NCBI RefSeq assembly: GCF_021290965.1
Contig: NZ_JAJOYT010000010.1
Coordinates: 62,001-126,000 of the forward strand
DNA length: 64,000 bases
From: Rheinheimera faecalis
GTDB lineage: Bacteria > Pseudomonadota > Gammaproteobacteria > Enterobacterales > Alteromonadaceae
Reading direction: 5' to 3'
Shown one piece after another: positions 48,603 through 57,312 of the stretch (position 1 is its first letter; every line of letters begins with the position of its first letter). The position numbers and the translations under genes were made by a program. Under the pieces are notes generated by a model that was not told where the DNA came from, searched no databases, and was given only the letters and a program-made list of their open reading frames with translations.

Positions 48603-51575
48603 ATGAAATCCAAAACGTTCAAAAAGACCAGACTCGCCACCAGTCTGTCGTTAGTGCTTGGCGTGGGCGTTGTTATGCCTGCCTTCGCGGATGACGCGCA
48701 GGAGCAAAACACCCAGAAAGCCGAAGAAAAAATTGAAGTGATCAGCGTCACCGGTATTCGCGGTAGTCTGATTAAATCTATGGACACCAAACGTTCGTCC
48801 ACTGGTATTGTGGATGCAATCTCTGCTGAAGATATAGGTAAATTCCCTGATACTAACCTGGCAGAATCTCTGCAGCGTATCAGCGGTGTGTCTATTGACC
48901 GTGTAAACGGTGAAGGTAGTAAAGTATCTGTCCGTGGTTTTGGTCCGGACTTTAACTTAGTGACCTTGAACGGCCGTCAAATGCCTGTAACTACAGGTTC
49001 ACGTTCTTTTGATTTCGCCAATATTTCTGCTGATACCATCAGCGGTGTTGAAGTCAATAAAACCAGTTTTGCTAAAAACCCTACCGGTGGTATAGGTTCG
49101 GTTATTGATGTACAAACCTTAAAACCTTTAAGCGCTGGCGGCGAAAAAGCTGTATTCAGTGCCGCTATGGTCGATGACAGATCGACTGAAGAAGGCAGTG
49201 CTACACCTGAGTTAGCAGGTTTGTATTCCACTACCTTTAACGATGATAAGTTTGGTGTGTTAGTGTCCGCCAGCTATCAGGAACGTGAAAGCGGAAGCCA
49301 ACAAGCCAACGTAGGTACAGGCTGGCGCAGCTTCCCAGGAACTAAAGACCACTCATCTGGCGATTGGGGGAGTATTCCGTTAGAGAATCAGGTCAATCGT
49401 CCTGGTGCTGATGACGTCTATTCAGTGCCACAAACCACAATTTATAAATTTGAAGAACAACAACGTGCCCGCACCAATGGTCAGTTAGTGTTGCAATATG
49501 CGCCTACTGATAATCTGACCGCATCGGTTGACTATACCTACATGCGCAATGACATCGACACTCAATACAACGACGTGTCAGCCTGGTATACCTTTGGTGC
49601 CACAAGTCAAAGTATCTGGACTGATGGTCCGGTTTCTTCGCCACTGATTTACTCTGAAGAGTACGGCACAACATTCGCAGATTTATCTATGGGTGCCGGT
49701 GATTCAGGTGTACGTAACGAAAGTGGTTCTTTAGGTCTGAATCTGGAATGGCAAGCTACTGATAACTTAAAGCTGAGCTTTGACGCTCACAGATCAGATG
49801 CCGAATTCAAACCAAACCATGTACTGGGCTCCAGCAATACCTTAAGTACAGCAGCTTTTGTCCGCCGTAGTGCGGCAACAGACTTTACCGGTGAATTACC
49901 TTTACTGGCAGTCGAGGGCGGTAACTCGGTCAAACCTTCAGACATGATAGTGACAGGTAGCGTATTTGGTAATTCGACCAACAAGTCTGAAATTGATCAG
50001 TACCAGTTTGATGGTGAATATGTTTTCGAAAATGGCAGCAGCATCGACTTCGGTATTGCTCTGACTGACGTGGACAACCACTCAAAATCAGTCAACGTAC
50101 AACGTAACGACTGGGGCGGAGTAGGCCAGGCCGGTGATTTCGACGATTCTTATTTCCCGGCTGGCACTATCCATGACAAATTCAACGCTGGTAAAGGTGA
50201 TTTCTCCTTAATGCCAGATCGTAACTTTGAAGTGCTGGATACCATTTTCTTCTGGGATTTCAATACAGTTCGTGCTCGTGCCGAAGAGTTATATACGCCA
50301 GACGGCTTTGTTGGCGCTGGTGACTGTGGCACAAACTTCTGTCCTTCAACCGATTACGACAGCGATGTAAACCGCTATACGTTGGAAGAATCACAGTCAG
50401 CTTATGTGCAGTATAACTACGAAAATGAAATCTCCGGTATGCCGTACGATCTTCATGTAGGCGTACGTTATGAAACAACAGATGTGACCTCTACTTCTGC
50501 TGTGGCTGCATACAATGGCGCTCGTTGGGTCGCTGAAACTGAAATCGTATTACAAGCCAGTGGTGAGCGTGAATTCCAGACACAAACCGGCGATTACGAC
50601 TATGTATTGCCTAATGTAAACTTCAATATTGAAGTGGTAGACGATGTAATGCTGCGAGCGGCTTATAGCGAAACTATAGGTCGTCCTGATTATGTATCTA
50701 TTCAGGGTGGTACCGTTGTGAACACTATTGCTAACCGTGCCGGTGGTGGTGGCTCAACAGGTAACCCAAGCTTATTGCCTTTAGAGTCTAAAAATATCGA
50801 CTTATCGGCTGAGTGGTACTACGCACCAGCTAGTTATGCTTCTGTTGGTTATTTCCGCAAGGACACCAGTAACTTTATCAGTAACACTGTTGTCGAATCG
50901 ACTATCTACAATATTGCTAACCCTGTAGATGGCAAAAAATATGCTGAAGCTGTGGCTGCTGTTGGTTTGGATGGTCGCGATATTCGTAACTGGATTTTTG
51001 CTAATTATCCAACTGCTCCAGGTGTTGACGTTGCTGCGGGCACTATTGATGGTGTAGCAGGTGAAGATAATGATCTGGTGTTTGATATCAATACTCCATC
51101 CAATGGTGCGAACTCAGAAGTCATTGATGGCTGGGAATTGGCGGTTCAACATGCCTTTGGTGAAACTGGTTTTGGTGTTATTGCCAACTACACCATGGTA
51201 GACAGCGAAACTTCCTATAACAATTTCCTGTTGATGGACCAGGCTGCTCTGATTGGTTTAAGTGACACAGCCAACGGTATTCTGTTTTATGAAATGGACG
51301 GTTTCCAGGCTCGCGTTGCTTACAACTGGCGTGATGAATTCCTGAACTCTAAAGGTCAGGATACAGGAGCCAACCCTAAATACACTGAGGCCTATCACCA
51401 AATTGATATGTCTGTCAGCTACGACTTACCACAAGTGGAAGGTTTAACCATTTTTGTTGAAGCCTTGAACGTAACTGATGAACATATTCGGGTGCATGGT
51501 CGTGCTGAAGAGCAAGTGTTAAGCCTGATTGAATCAGGTGCCCGCTATAGTCTGGGTGCTCGTTACAGCTTCTAA
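48603..51575 (+). CDS. TonB-dependent receptor of the carbohydrate-associated type
   Basis: This 990-residue outer-membrane receptor is of the large class found in Xanthomonas, Caulobacter and Alteromonas polysaccharide loci. It has a signal peptide (LGVGVVMPAFA), a TonB box-like IEVISVTGIRGS, the plug signature DIGKFPDTNLAESLQRISGVSIDR with VRGFGPDFNLVTLNGRQMP, and a barrel ending ARYSF. A probable loop Cys pair lies at CGTNFC. LacI-type operators upstream and glucosidase neighbours suggest a beta-glucan oligosaccharide or glucoside ligand. SapC, cupin and halogenase genes follow, as in related loci. Confidence 0.9.
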   Translation: MKSKTFKKTRLATSLSLVLGVGVVMPAFADDAQEQNTQKAEEKIEVISVTGIRGSLIKSMDTKRSSTGIVDAISAEDIGKFPDTNLAESLQRISGVSIDRVNGEGSKVSVRGFGPDFNLVTLNGRQMPVTTGSRSFDFANISADTISGVEVNKTSFAKNPTGGIGSVIDVQTLKPLSAGGEKAVFSAAMVDDRSTEEGSATPELAGLYSTTFNDDKFGVLVSASYQERESGSQQANVGTGWRSFPGTKDHSSGDWGSIPLENQVNRPGADDVYSVPQTTIYKFEEQQRARTNGQLVLQYAPTDNLTASVDYTYMRNDIDTQYNDVSAWYTFGATSQSIWTDGPVSSPLIYSEEYGTTFADLSMGAGDSGVRNESGSLGLNLEWQATDNLKLSFDAHRSDAEFKPNHVLGSSNTLSTAAFVRRSAATDFTGELPLLAVEGGNSVKPSDMIVTGSVFGNSTNKSEIDQYQFDGEYVFENGSSIDFGIALTDVDNHSKSVNVQRNDWGGVGQAGDFDDSYFPAGTIHDKFNAGKGDFSLMPDRNFEVLDTIFFWDFNTVRARAEELYTPDGFVGAGDCGTNFCPSTDYDSDVNRYTLEESQSAYVQYNYENEISGMPYDLHVGVRYETTDVTSTSAVAAYNGARWVAETEIVLQASGEREFQTQTGDYDYVLPNVNFNIEVVDDVMLRAAYSETIGRPDYVSIQGGTVVNTIANRAGGGGSTGNPSLLPLESKNIDLSAEWYYAPASYASVGYFRKDTSNFISNTVVESTIYNIANPVDGKKYAEAVAAVGLDGRDIRNWIFANYPTAPGVDVAAGTIDGVAGEDNDLVFDINTPSNGANSEVIDGWELAVQHAFGETGFGVIANYTMVDSETSYNNFLLMDQAALIGLSDTANGILFYEMDGFQARVAYNWRDEFLNSKGQDTGANPKYTEAYHQIDMSVSYDLPQVEGLTIFVEALNVTDEHIRVHGRAEEQVLSLIESGARYSLGARYSF

Positions 51576-51583
51576 GCTGTACA

Positions 51584-51654
51584 GGGCCATAAGGATATGG
51601 CCCATTCTGTTTCCATTTTTTGAAGCAGCATCTTCAGCCCTGGCTGAAGATGCT
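51584..51654 (+). terminator. Double hairpin terminator after the TonB receptor
   Basis: The first stem is GGGCCATA / TATGGCCC with loop AGGA (51584-51603). The second is AGCATCTTCAGCC / GGCTGAAGATGCT (51627-51654), a 13-bp perfect stem. Both have only modest T tracts. They should reduce transcription into the SapC operon. Confidence 0.7.
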
Positions 51655-51771
51655 ATATCTTGATGTTTTCTATAGCTTCGCACTTAAACAAAAAACCAGT
51701 AGCTTTCGTATCAGGCGACAGGTTTAATCAAACTATAACTAAAAAATACACTGTAACGGTCGGGATATAGC

Positions 51772-52497
51772 ATGAGTAAAAATGTTTTATTAAACAGCGT
51801 TGAGCACAGAGACCTGAAGGTCATTACGGCCAGAGGCGCACAATATGGTGACGCAGTTTGGTTTGCTGTCACTTTTCCTAAAGAATTCCGAACAGTTCAG
51901 GCCCACTACCCGATTTTTTTTCATAAAGACAACAACAGCAATCAGTTTTTTGCTGTGACTCTTTTTGGTTTCCAGGATCAGGAAAACCTGTTTTTACAAC
52001 AGGATAACTGGCGTGGTTGTTATGTGCCGCTGATGCTAAGACGTCAGCCGTTTTTGATTGGCCAGCAACTGGTCCGTGAAGACGGTATTGAAACCCCGCA
52101 ACGTGTGATTCATATCGACTTAAATAATCCTCGAGTCAGCAGTACTGAAGGCGAAGCTCTGTTTTTACCTTATGGTGGCAGCAGCCCTTATCTGGATGAG
52201 GTCGCTTCCATGCTGGAAACTATTCATCATGGCATGCTCGACAGCAAAACCTTTATCGACGTGTTGCTTGAGCATCAATTGCTGGAATCCTTTACCCTGG
52301 ATTTAACCTTCAGCAACGGACAGAAGCAGCAACTGGCGGGTTTCTACACTATCCATGAAGAAAACCTTGCCGCTTTACCACCTGAACTTTTAGTGCAGCT
52401 ACATCAGAAAGGTTATCTGCAGGCGATTTATATGGCCATCGCTTCTCAGTCCAATATTCGCCATTTGCTGCAGTTAAAAAATAAGCAGTTTGAGTAA
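51772..52497 (+). CDS. SapC family protein
   Basis: This 241-residue protein belongs to the SapC family (named after a Campylobacter S-layer-linked gene). No signal peptide is visible. Family features are the N-terminal LNSVEHRDLKVI, the AVTLFGFQDQENLFL strand pair, and YVPLMLRRQPFLIG. Its biochemical role is unknown. It is the first gene of a four-gene unit (SapC, cupin_8, halogenase, DUF6445) and lies 13 bases before the cupin gene. This block recurs beside carbohydrate TonB receptors in several proteobacteria. Confidence 0.85.
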   Translation: MSKNVLLNSVEHRDLKVITARGAQYGDAVWFAVTFPKEFRTVQAHYPIFFHKDNNSNQFFAVTLFGFQDQENLFLQQDNWRGCYVPLMLRRQPFLIGQQLVREDGIETPQRVIHIDLNNPRVSSTEGEALFLPYGGSSPYLDEVASMLETIHHGMLDSKTFIDVLLEHQLLESFTLDLTFSNGQKQQLAGFYTIHEENLAALPPELLVQLHQKGYLQAIYMAIASQSNIRHLLQLKNKQFE

Positions 52498-52510
52498 GGT
52501 CTGACTAACC

Positions 52511-53533
52511 ATGAATAGCATAACGCCATTAGCACAAGTAAAAACTCTGGAAGGATGCGACTTAGCTGATGCGTTAAGTTTAATAGCTAATGCCACTCAA
52601 CCATTGATATTCAAAGGTTTGTGTAAAGAATGGCCGCTGGTTAAAGCGGGTCTTGTTTCAGCTGCGTCCGCCGCAGATTATATCCGACAGTTTTATCAGG
52701 GGGTTCCTGTCACTGCCTGTTATATAGAGCCAGAACATCAGGGCAGAGTTTTTTATAACCCAGAGCAAAATGGCTTTAATTATCAGGTCGGAAAAATAGA
52801 CTTTAATCAGTTATTGGACCGCCTTTTTGCGTTAAACAGCCAAACTCAAGTGCCGACCTATTACATGGGTTCGACGGAGATCAATCATTGGTTTCCGGGT
52901 TTGGCAGAGCACAATACGTTACCAATGGATGGCATCAGCCCACTGACCAGTGTCTGGCTTGGTAATCAATCCCGCATCGCTGCTCATTATGATTTTCCGC
53001 AGAACCTGGCTTGTAATGCAGTCGGACATCGCACTTTTACCTTATTTCCGCCAGAACAAATCACCAATTTATATCCGGGCCCTATGGAGTTTGCGCCAGG
53101 CGGCCAGGATGTCAGCATGGTGGATTTTGCCGCGCCTGATTTTGAGCGTTTCCCTAAATTTGCCGAAGCTCTGCAGCATGCACAACGGGCAGAGCTGGAA
53201 CCTGGCGATGTGTTATTTATTCCGAGCATGTGGTGGCACCACGTGCAAGCGCTGGACGGGTTTAATGTGCTGATCAGCCACTGGTGGCGCGATACGCCAG
53301 CCTATTTGGGTCGACCCAATAATGCCTTGTCTATGGCGGTGCTGAGCTTACGCAGTTTGCCTAAAGCGCAGCGTCAGGCCTGGAAAGCTATTTTTGACTA
53401 CTACATTTTTGAGCACGATGAAGTATCACAAGATCATATTCAGCCAGAGGCCTTAAAGATGTTAACTAAGCCGCTGGATGAGCTGAATGCGCGCCAGATC
53501 CGGGCTGATTTACTGAATAAATTAAAGCGCTGA
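52511..53533 (+). CDS. Cupin_8/JmjC-like Fe(II)/2-oxoglutarate-dependent hydroxylase
   Basis: This 340-residue protein resembles the cupin_8 (PASS1/FIH-like) family of JmjC-fold oxygenases. The metal-binding triad can be read as His159-x-Asp161 (AAHYDFPQNL) and His243 in PSMWWHHVQAL. NAVGHRTFTLFPPEQ and the LYPGP block are typical of the family. Relatives hydroxylate protein side chains, so the target may be a protein, but none is proven for this block. It is the second gene of the SapC-cupin-halogenase-DUF6445 unit. It has no signal peptide, so it acts in the cytoplasm. Confidence 0.85.
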   Translation: MNSITPLAQVKTLEGCDLADALSLIANATQPLIFKGLCKEWPLVKAGLVSAASAADYIRQFYQGVPVTACYIEPEHQGRVFYNPEQNGFNYQVGKIDFNQLLDRLFALNSQTQVPTYYMGSTEINHWFPGLAEHNTLPMDGISPLTSVWLGNQSRIAAHYDFPQNLACNAVGHRTFTLFPPEQITNLYPGPMEFAPGGQDVSMVDFAAPDFERFPKFAEALQHAQRAELEPGDVLFIPSMWWHHVQALDGFNVLISHWWRDTPAYLGRPNNALSMAVLSLRSLPKAQRQAWKAIFDYYIFEHDEVSQDHIQPEALKMLTKPLDELNARQIRADLLNKLKR

Positions 53534-53577
53534 CAACCAACTAAAACCAGAAAAGCACCAATCAACAGGGTGAACAG

Positions 53578-55071
53578 ATGAACAACGAACAAAACAGAAT
53601 CAAAAAGGTCGTGATAGCCGGCGGCGGCACAGCTGGCTGGATGACTGCTGCTGGCCTGACCAAATTACTGGGTAAAAACCTTGAAGTGGTTTTAGTGGAG
53701 TCTGATGATATTGGCACTGTGGGAGTAGGCGAAGCTACTATCCCCACTATGCATATCTTCCACCGCTTACTGAATATCAAAGAATCTGAAGTGATGGCGG
53801 CCACCAATGCCACTTTTAAGCTGGGTATTCAGTTTGAAAACTGGAAAACAGTAGGCGAAGACTATATTCACTCCTTTGGGTTTTTAGGCAAAGACTGCTG
53901 GGCCTGTGGTTTTCAGCACTTTTGGGTGAAAGGTCGACAAAAAGGCATAGCGACTGAAATCGGTGACTACTGTGTCGAGCATTTAGGCGCCCGCCAGGGC
54001 CGTTTTGCCGTTTTGCCGAATCAGGACCTGAACCACGCTTACCATATGGATGCGTCCTTGTATGCCAAGTTTCTGCGCCGTATGTCTGAGCAGCATGGTA
54101 TTAAACGTATTGAAGGTAAAATTCGTGAAGTTCAGCAGCATATGGACGGCAATATCAGTGCTTTATTGCTGGAATCCGGCGAGCTGATTGAAGGCGATTT
54201 ATTTATCGATTGCACTGGCTTCAGGGCTTTGTTAATTGAACAAACACTGAATACTGGTTTTGAAGACTGGAGTCACTGGTTACCTTGTGACAGCGCTTAT
54301 GCAGTGCAAACCAAAACCACACAAGAGCCCGTAGCGTACACCCGCGCTATAGCCCGTGATGCTGGTTGGCAATGGAAAATCCCGTTGCAAAGCCGGGTGG
54401 GTAATGGCCTGGTGTTCTGCAGCAAGTTTATGACAGAAGCAGAAGCCAAACAAACACTGATCGACAATGTCGAAGGTGAGATGATGTTTGAGCCACGCTT
54501 AATTAAGTTTAAAACCGGCACCCGCCGTCAGCATTGGAATAAAAACTGTGTCGCCATTGGTTTATCCAGTGGTTTTCTTGAGCCTTTAGAATCGACCAGC
54601 ATTCATTTGATCCATCGCAGTATTATTCGTTTGCTGCAGATGTTTCCGTCTCACGGCATAGTGCCTGCGGATGTAGCTGAGTTTAACCGCCAGACTAAAA
54701 TCGAAATGGATAATATCCGCGACTTTATCATCCTGCACTACAAAGCTACCGAGCGAACTGATACCAAGTTTTGGCGTTACTGCAAAGATATGCAGATCCC
54801 AGACACGCTGGCCCACAGAATGGAATTGTTTAAACAGTCCGGTAAAGTGTATAAGTTTGCTCAGGAATTGTTTGGTGAAAGCTCCTGGTTACAAGTGCTG
54901 ATTGGTCAGGGTTTAATGCCAGAACAGTATCATCCTATTGTCGATTTAATGCCGGACTCTGAACTGAATGATTTCCTGATGAGCATTAAACAGAATGTGA
55001 AACGCACTGTGAGTCAGTTCCCGACTCACCATGAGTTTATTCAGCAGTATTGTAAGTCGTCCTTAGTCTGA
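53578..55071 (+). CDS. Flavin-dependent tryptophan-halogenase-like protein
   Basis: This 497-residue protein belongs to the FADH2-dependent halogenase family. The FAD motif GGGTAGW is at residues 15-21, GVGEATIPT at 49-57, and the catalytic-Lys position is filled (TFKLGIQFENW, Lys81). The halogenase signature WxWxIP is at 264-269 (WQWKIP). The LEPLESTSIH segment carries the Glu that pairs with Lys in PrnA-type enzymes. By motifs it should form hypohalous acid and a Lys haloamine; the substrate is unknown, and related genes near TonB receptors are not in pigment or antibiotic clusters. It needs a flavin reductase that is not encoded here. Confidence 0.88.
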   Translation: MNNEQNRIKKVVIAGGGTAGWMTAAGLTKLLGKNLEVVLVESDDIGTVGVGEATIPTMHIFHRLLNIKESEVMAATNATFKLGIQFENWKTVGEDYIHSFGFLGKDCWACGFQHFWVKGRQKGIATEIGDYCVEHLGARQGRFAVLPNQDLNHAYHMDASLYAKFLRRMSEQHGIKRIEGKIREVQQHMDGNISALLLESGELIEGDLFIDCTGFRALLIEQTLNTGFEDWSHWLPCDSAYAVQTKTTQEPVAYTRAIARDAGWQWKIPLQSRVGNGLVFCSKFMTEAEAKQTLIDNVEGEMMFEPRLIKFKTGTRRQHWNKNCVAIGLSSGFLEPLESTSIHLIHRSIIRLLQMFPSHGIVPADVAEFNRQTKIEMDNIRDFIILHYKATERTDTKFWRYCKDMQIPDTLAHRMELFKQSGKVYKFAQELFGESSWLQVLIGQGLMPEQYHPIVDLMPDSELNDFLMSIKQNVKRTVSQFPTHHEFIQQYCKSSLV

Positions 55072-55078
55072 GCTGAGC

Positions 55079-55792
55079 ATGATGGATAAACTGAATTATC
55101 AGGTTAATACCGCCATCCGGCCCGAAATTATCTATCTTGGGCTGGAAAAAACGCCATTGATTATGATTGATAACTTTGCGTTGGACCTGTCTGGTTTACG
55201 TCAACAGGCTTGGCAGCTTGAGTTTATGAAGGAAAACCAGACTTATTATCCAGGTCATCGTGCCGTATTACCTAAAGACTATATAGCCGCCAGTCTGAAT
55301 GCCGTTTATCAACTGATTTATCAGGTGTATCAGATCCCTGAAAAACTACGATTAAAACCCAAAATGCTGTTTTATGCGCTGATCACTCAGCCAGAAAACA
55401 GCCTGAACCCGCTGCAATGTATGCCGCATTTTGATACCAGTGCACCTTTTTATTTTGCGCTCTTGCATTACCTGAATGATAGTCCTCATGGCAGCACAGG
55501 GTTTTTCCGGCATAAACCTACGGGTTTTGAACGGATAACTGATCAGCGTCGACCGCACTACTTTGAGTCTGCTCAGCACTTTGTAGACACCTATGGTGCG
55601 CCACCTCAGCGTTATCAGGTGCAAAGTAATGAGCATTATGAGCTATACCATCAGATCCCCTATCAGGCGAACAGACTTATTATTTACCCTGGCAATCTGC
55701 TGCACTCTTCACTGGTGGATGTCGTTACTGATATAGACGGTTCGCCGGTCAGTGGGCGTTTAACCGCCAATATGTTTATAGATTTCGTATAA
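55079..55792 (+). CDS. DUF6445 family protein with oxygenase-like residues
   Basis: This 237-residue cytoplasmic protein matches the DUF6445 family that accompanies the halogenase. A pattern seen in Fe(II)/2-oxoglutarate oxygenases can be read: His117-x-Asp119 (MPHFDTSAP), His209 (YPGNLLHSSLV) and Arg227 (SGRLTANMF), with spacing like prolyl-4-hydroxylase-type enzymes. This reading is mine. The gene starts 7 bases after the halogenase stop and ends the four-gene unit. Two ATG codons in a row are possible starts. Confidence 0.75.
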   Translation: MMDKLNYQVNTAIRPEIIYLGLEKTPLIMIDNFALDLSGLRQQAWQLEFMKENQTYYPGHRAVLPKDYIAASLNAVYQLIYQVYQIPEKLRLKPKMLFYALITQPENSLNPLQCMPHFDTSAPFYFALLHYLNDSPHGSTGFFRHKPTGFERITDQRRPHYFESAQHFVDTYGAPPQRYQVQSNEHYELYHQIPYQANRLIIYPGNLLHSSLVDVVTDIDGSPVSGRLTANMFIDFV

Positions 55793-55830
55793 CCCAAACC
55801 TTATGAACTCATAACACAAAGGAACTGAAT

Positions 55831-55869
55831 ATGGTCACGACAGCACTAAAAATGAAAGCGATTACATGA
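55831..55869 (+). CDS. Possible 12-residue upstream reading frame before GH1
   Basis: An ATG preceded by AAAGGAACTG opens a frame encoding MVTTALKMKAIT. Its TGA overlaps an ATG at 55866 that is in frame with the GH1 gene (ATGA). The frame spans the LacI operator at 55853. It could be a leader that couples translation to GH1 or a chance frame. Confidence 0.3.
   Translation: MVTTALKMKAIT
55853..55866. promoter_or_regulatory. LacI-type operator 3
   Basis: TGAAAGCGATTACA differs from operator 2 by one base. It lies 66 bases upstream of the chosen GH1 start at 55932, linking GH1 and the symporter to the regulation of the GH3 and TonB receptor genes. Confidence 0.72.
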
Positions 55870-55931
55870 CCAGTGTTGCGTTAATCAGACCACTTTTACC
55901 CTCCAATTTTAAAGATGAAAAGAAGATAACG

Positions 55932-57260
55932 ATGAACTATGAATTGCCAAAAGGCTCAAGACTGCTGAAGAAAGAATTTACTTATGGTGTGGCCACTTCA
56001 TCTTTCCAGATTGAAGGTGGAGTTGAGGATCGCCTGCCTTGTATCTGGGATACCTTTTGCGCTACACCGGGCAAAGTAAAAGATGCTTCAAACGGCGATT
56101 TGGCTTGTGATCACTATCACTTATGGCGTGATGATATCGCGCTGATAAGCTCTTTAGGGGTCGATGCTTATCGTTTATCTATTGCCTGGGCAAGGGTAAT
56201 GAATAAAGACGGCAGCCTGAATCAGCAAGGTGTAGATTTCTACATCGGCATTTTAGATGAGCTGAAGGCAAAAAATATTAAGTCTTTTGTCACTTTGTAT
56301 CACTGGGATTTACCTCAACATATTGAAGATCAAGGCGGCTGGCTGAATCGCAATACGGCCTATTTGTTTCAGGATTATGCCGACAAGTTAAGTAAAGCCT
56401 TTGGTGACAGAGTCTATTCGTACGCCACCTTAAATGAGCCGTTTTGCAGCTCTTACTTAGGTTATGAGGCCGGTATTCATGCGCCCGGCTTAACTAAAAA
56501 AGCCTATGGCCGTCAGTCAGCGCACCATTTATTGTTGGCTCATGGTCTGGCAATGCAGGTACTGCAGAAAAACAGCCCAAACAGCATGAACGGTATAGTG
56601 CTGAACTTCACACCAGCTTATCCGCTAACCGACAGCGCTGCCGATCAAAGAGCTGCACAGCTGGCTGACGAGTACTTTAACCAGTGGTATATCAAACCTG
56701 TGTTTGATGGTGCTTATCCGGATTCTTTCGCCTTACTGGCGGATGAAGACAAGCCAGTGATTGAAGCAGGTGACTTCGACATTATCAAAGCGCCGTTGGA
56801 CTTTTTAGGCGTCAATTTCTACACCCGCACTGTGTATAAAGCCGCTGAAGGCCGTGACTTTATTGAAGTCGATATGGTCGATGCACCTAAAACAGATATT
56901 GGCTGGGAAATTTATCCACAGGCCTTTACCGATCTGTTAGTGTCTTTGCATCAGAAATATAAACTGCCTCCTGTTTACATTACCGAAAATGGTGCAGCAG
57001 CAGCCGATCAACTGCACAATAGTGAAGTCGACGACCAACTGCGTTTGTCATACTACCAGTCGCATCTGAGTGCAGTACATCAGGCGGTCGAACAAGGTGT
57101 AGATATTCAGGGTTATTTTGCCTGGAGTTTAATGGATAACTTTGAGTGGGCTGAAGGCTACTTAAAGCGGTTTGGTATAGTGTATGTCGACTACAACAGC
57201 CAACAAAGAACTGTGAAAAACAGCGGTCTGGCTTATAAGCGCTTAATTAGTAATCGTTAA
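55932..57260 (+). CDS. GH1 family beta-glucosidase
   Basis: This 442-residue cytoplasmic enzyme hydrolyses cellobiose or similar beta-glucosides. The GH1 signature FTYGVATSSFQIEGG is near the N-terminus. The acid/base Glu169 lies in ATLNEPF, the nucleophile Glu352 in VYITENGAAAAD, and the C-terminal block is WSLMDNFEWAEGYLKRFGIVYVDY. The WEIYP motif and lack of phosphate-binding residues point to a non-phosphorylated substrate. I chose the ATG at 55932, where family similarity begins; an in-frame ATG at 55866 overlaps an operator. The symporter gene follows by 52 bases. Confidence 0.9.
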   Translation: MNYELPKGSRLLKKEFTYGVATSSFQIEGGVEDRLPCIWDTFCATPGKVKDASNGDLACDHYHLWRDDIALISSLGVDAYRLSIAWARVMNKDGSLNQQGVDFYIGILDELKAKNIKSFVTLYHWDLPQHIEDQGGWLNRNTAYLFQDYADKLSKAFGDRVYSYATLNEPFCSSYLGYEAGIHAPGLTKKAYGRQSAHHLLLAHGLAMQVLQKNSPNSMNGIVLNFTPAYPLTDSAADQRAAQLADEYFNQWYIKPVFDGAYPDSFALLADEDKPVIEAGDFDIIKAPLDFLGVNFYTRTVYKAAEGRDFIEVDMVDAPKTDIGWEIYPQAFTDLLVSLHQKYKLPPVYITENGAAAADQLHNSEVDDQLRLSYYQSHLSAVHQAVEQGVDIQGYFAWSLMDNFEWAEGYLKRFGIVYVDYNSQQRTVKNSGLAYKRLISNR

Positions 57261-57312
57261 TTTATAAAAAATAATAATTTCAAATCAACAATTTATATAG
57301 GGTGCGCTCACC

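Noticed and set aside
53578-55071. Halogenase as part of an antibiotic or pigment biosynthetic cluster
   Set aside because: No synthase, carrier protein or tailoring set typical of such clusters is present; the context is carbohydrate uptake.
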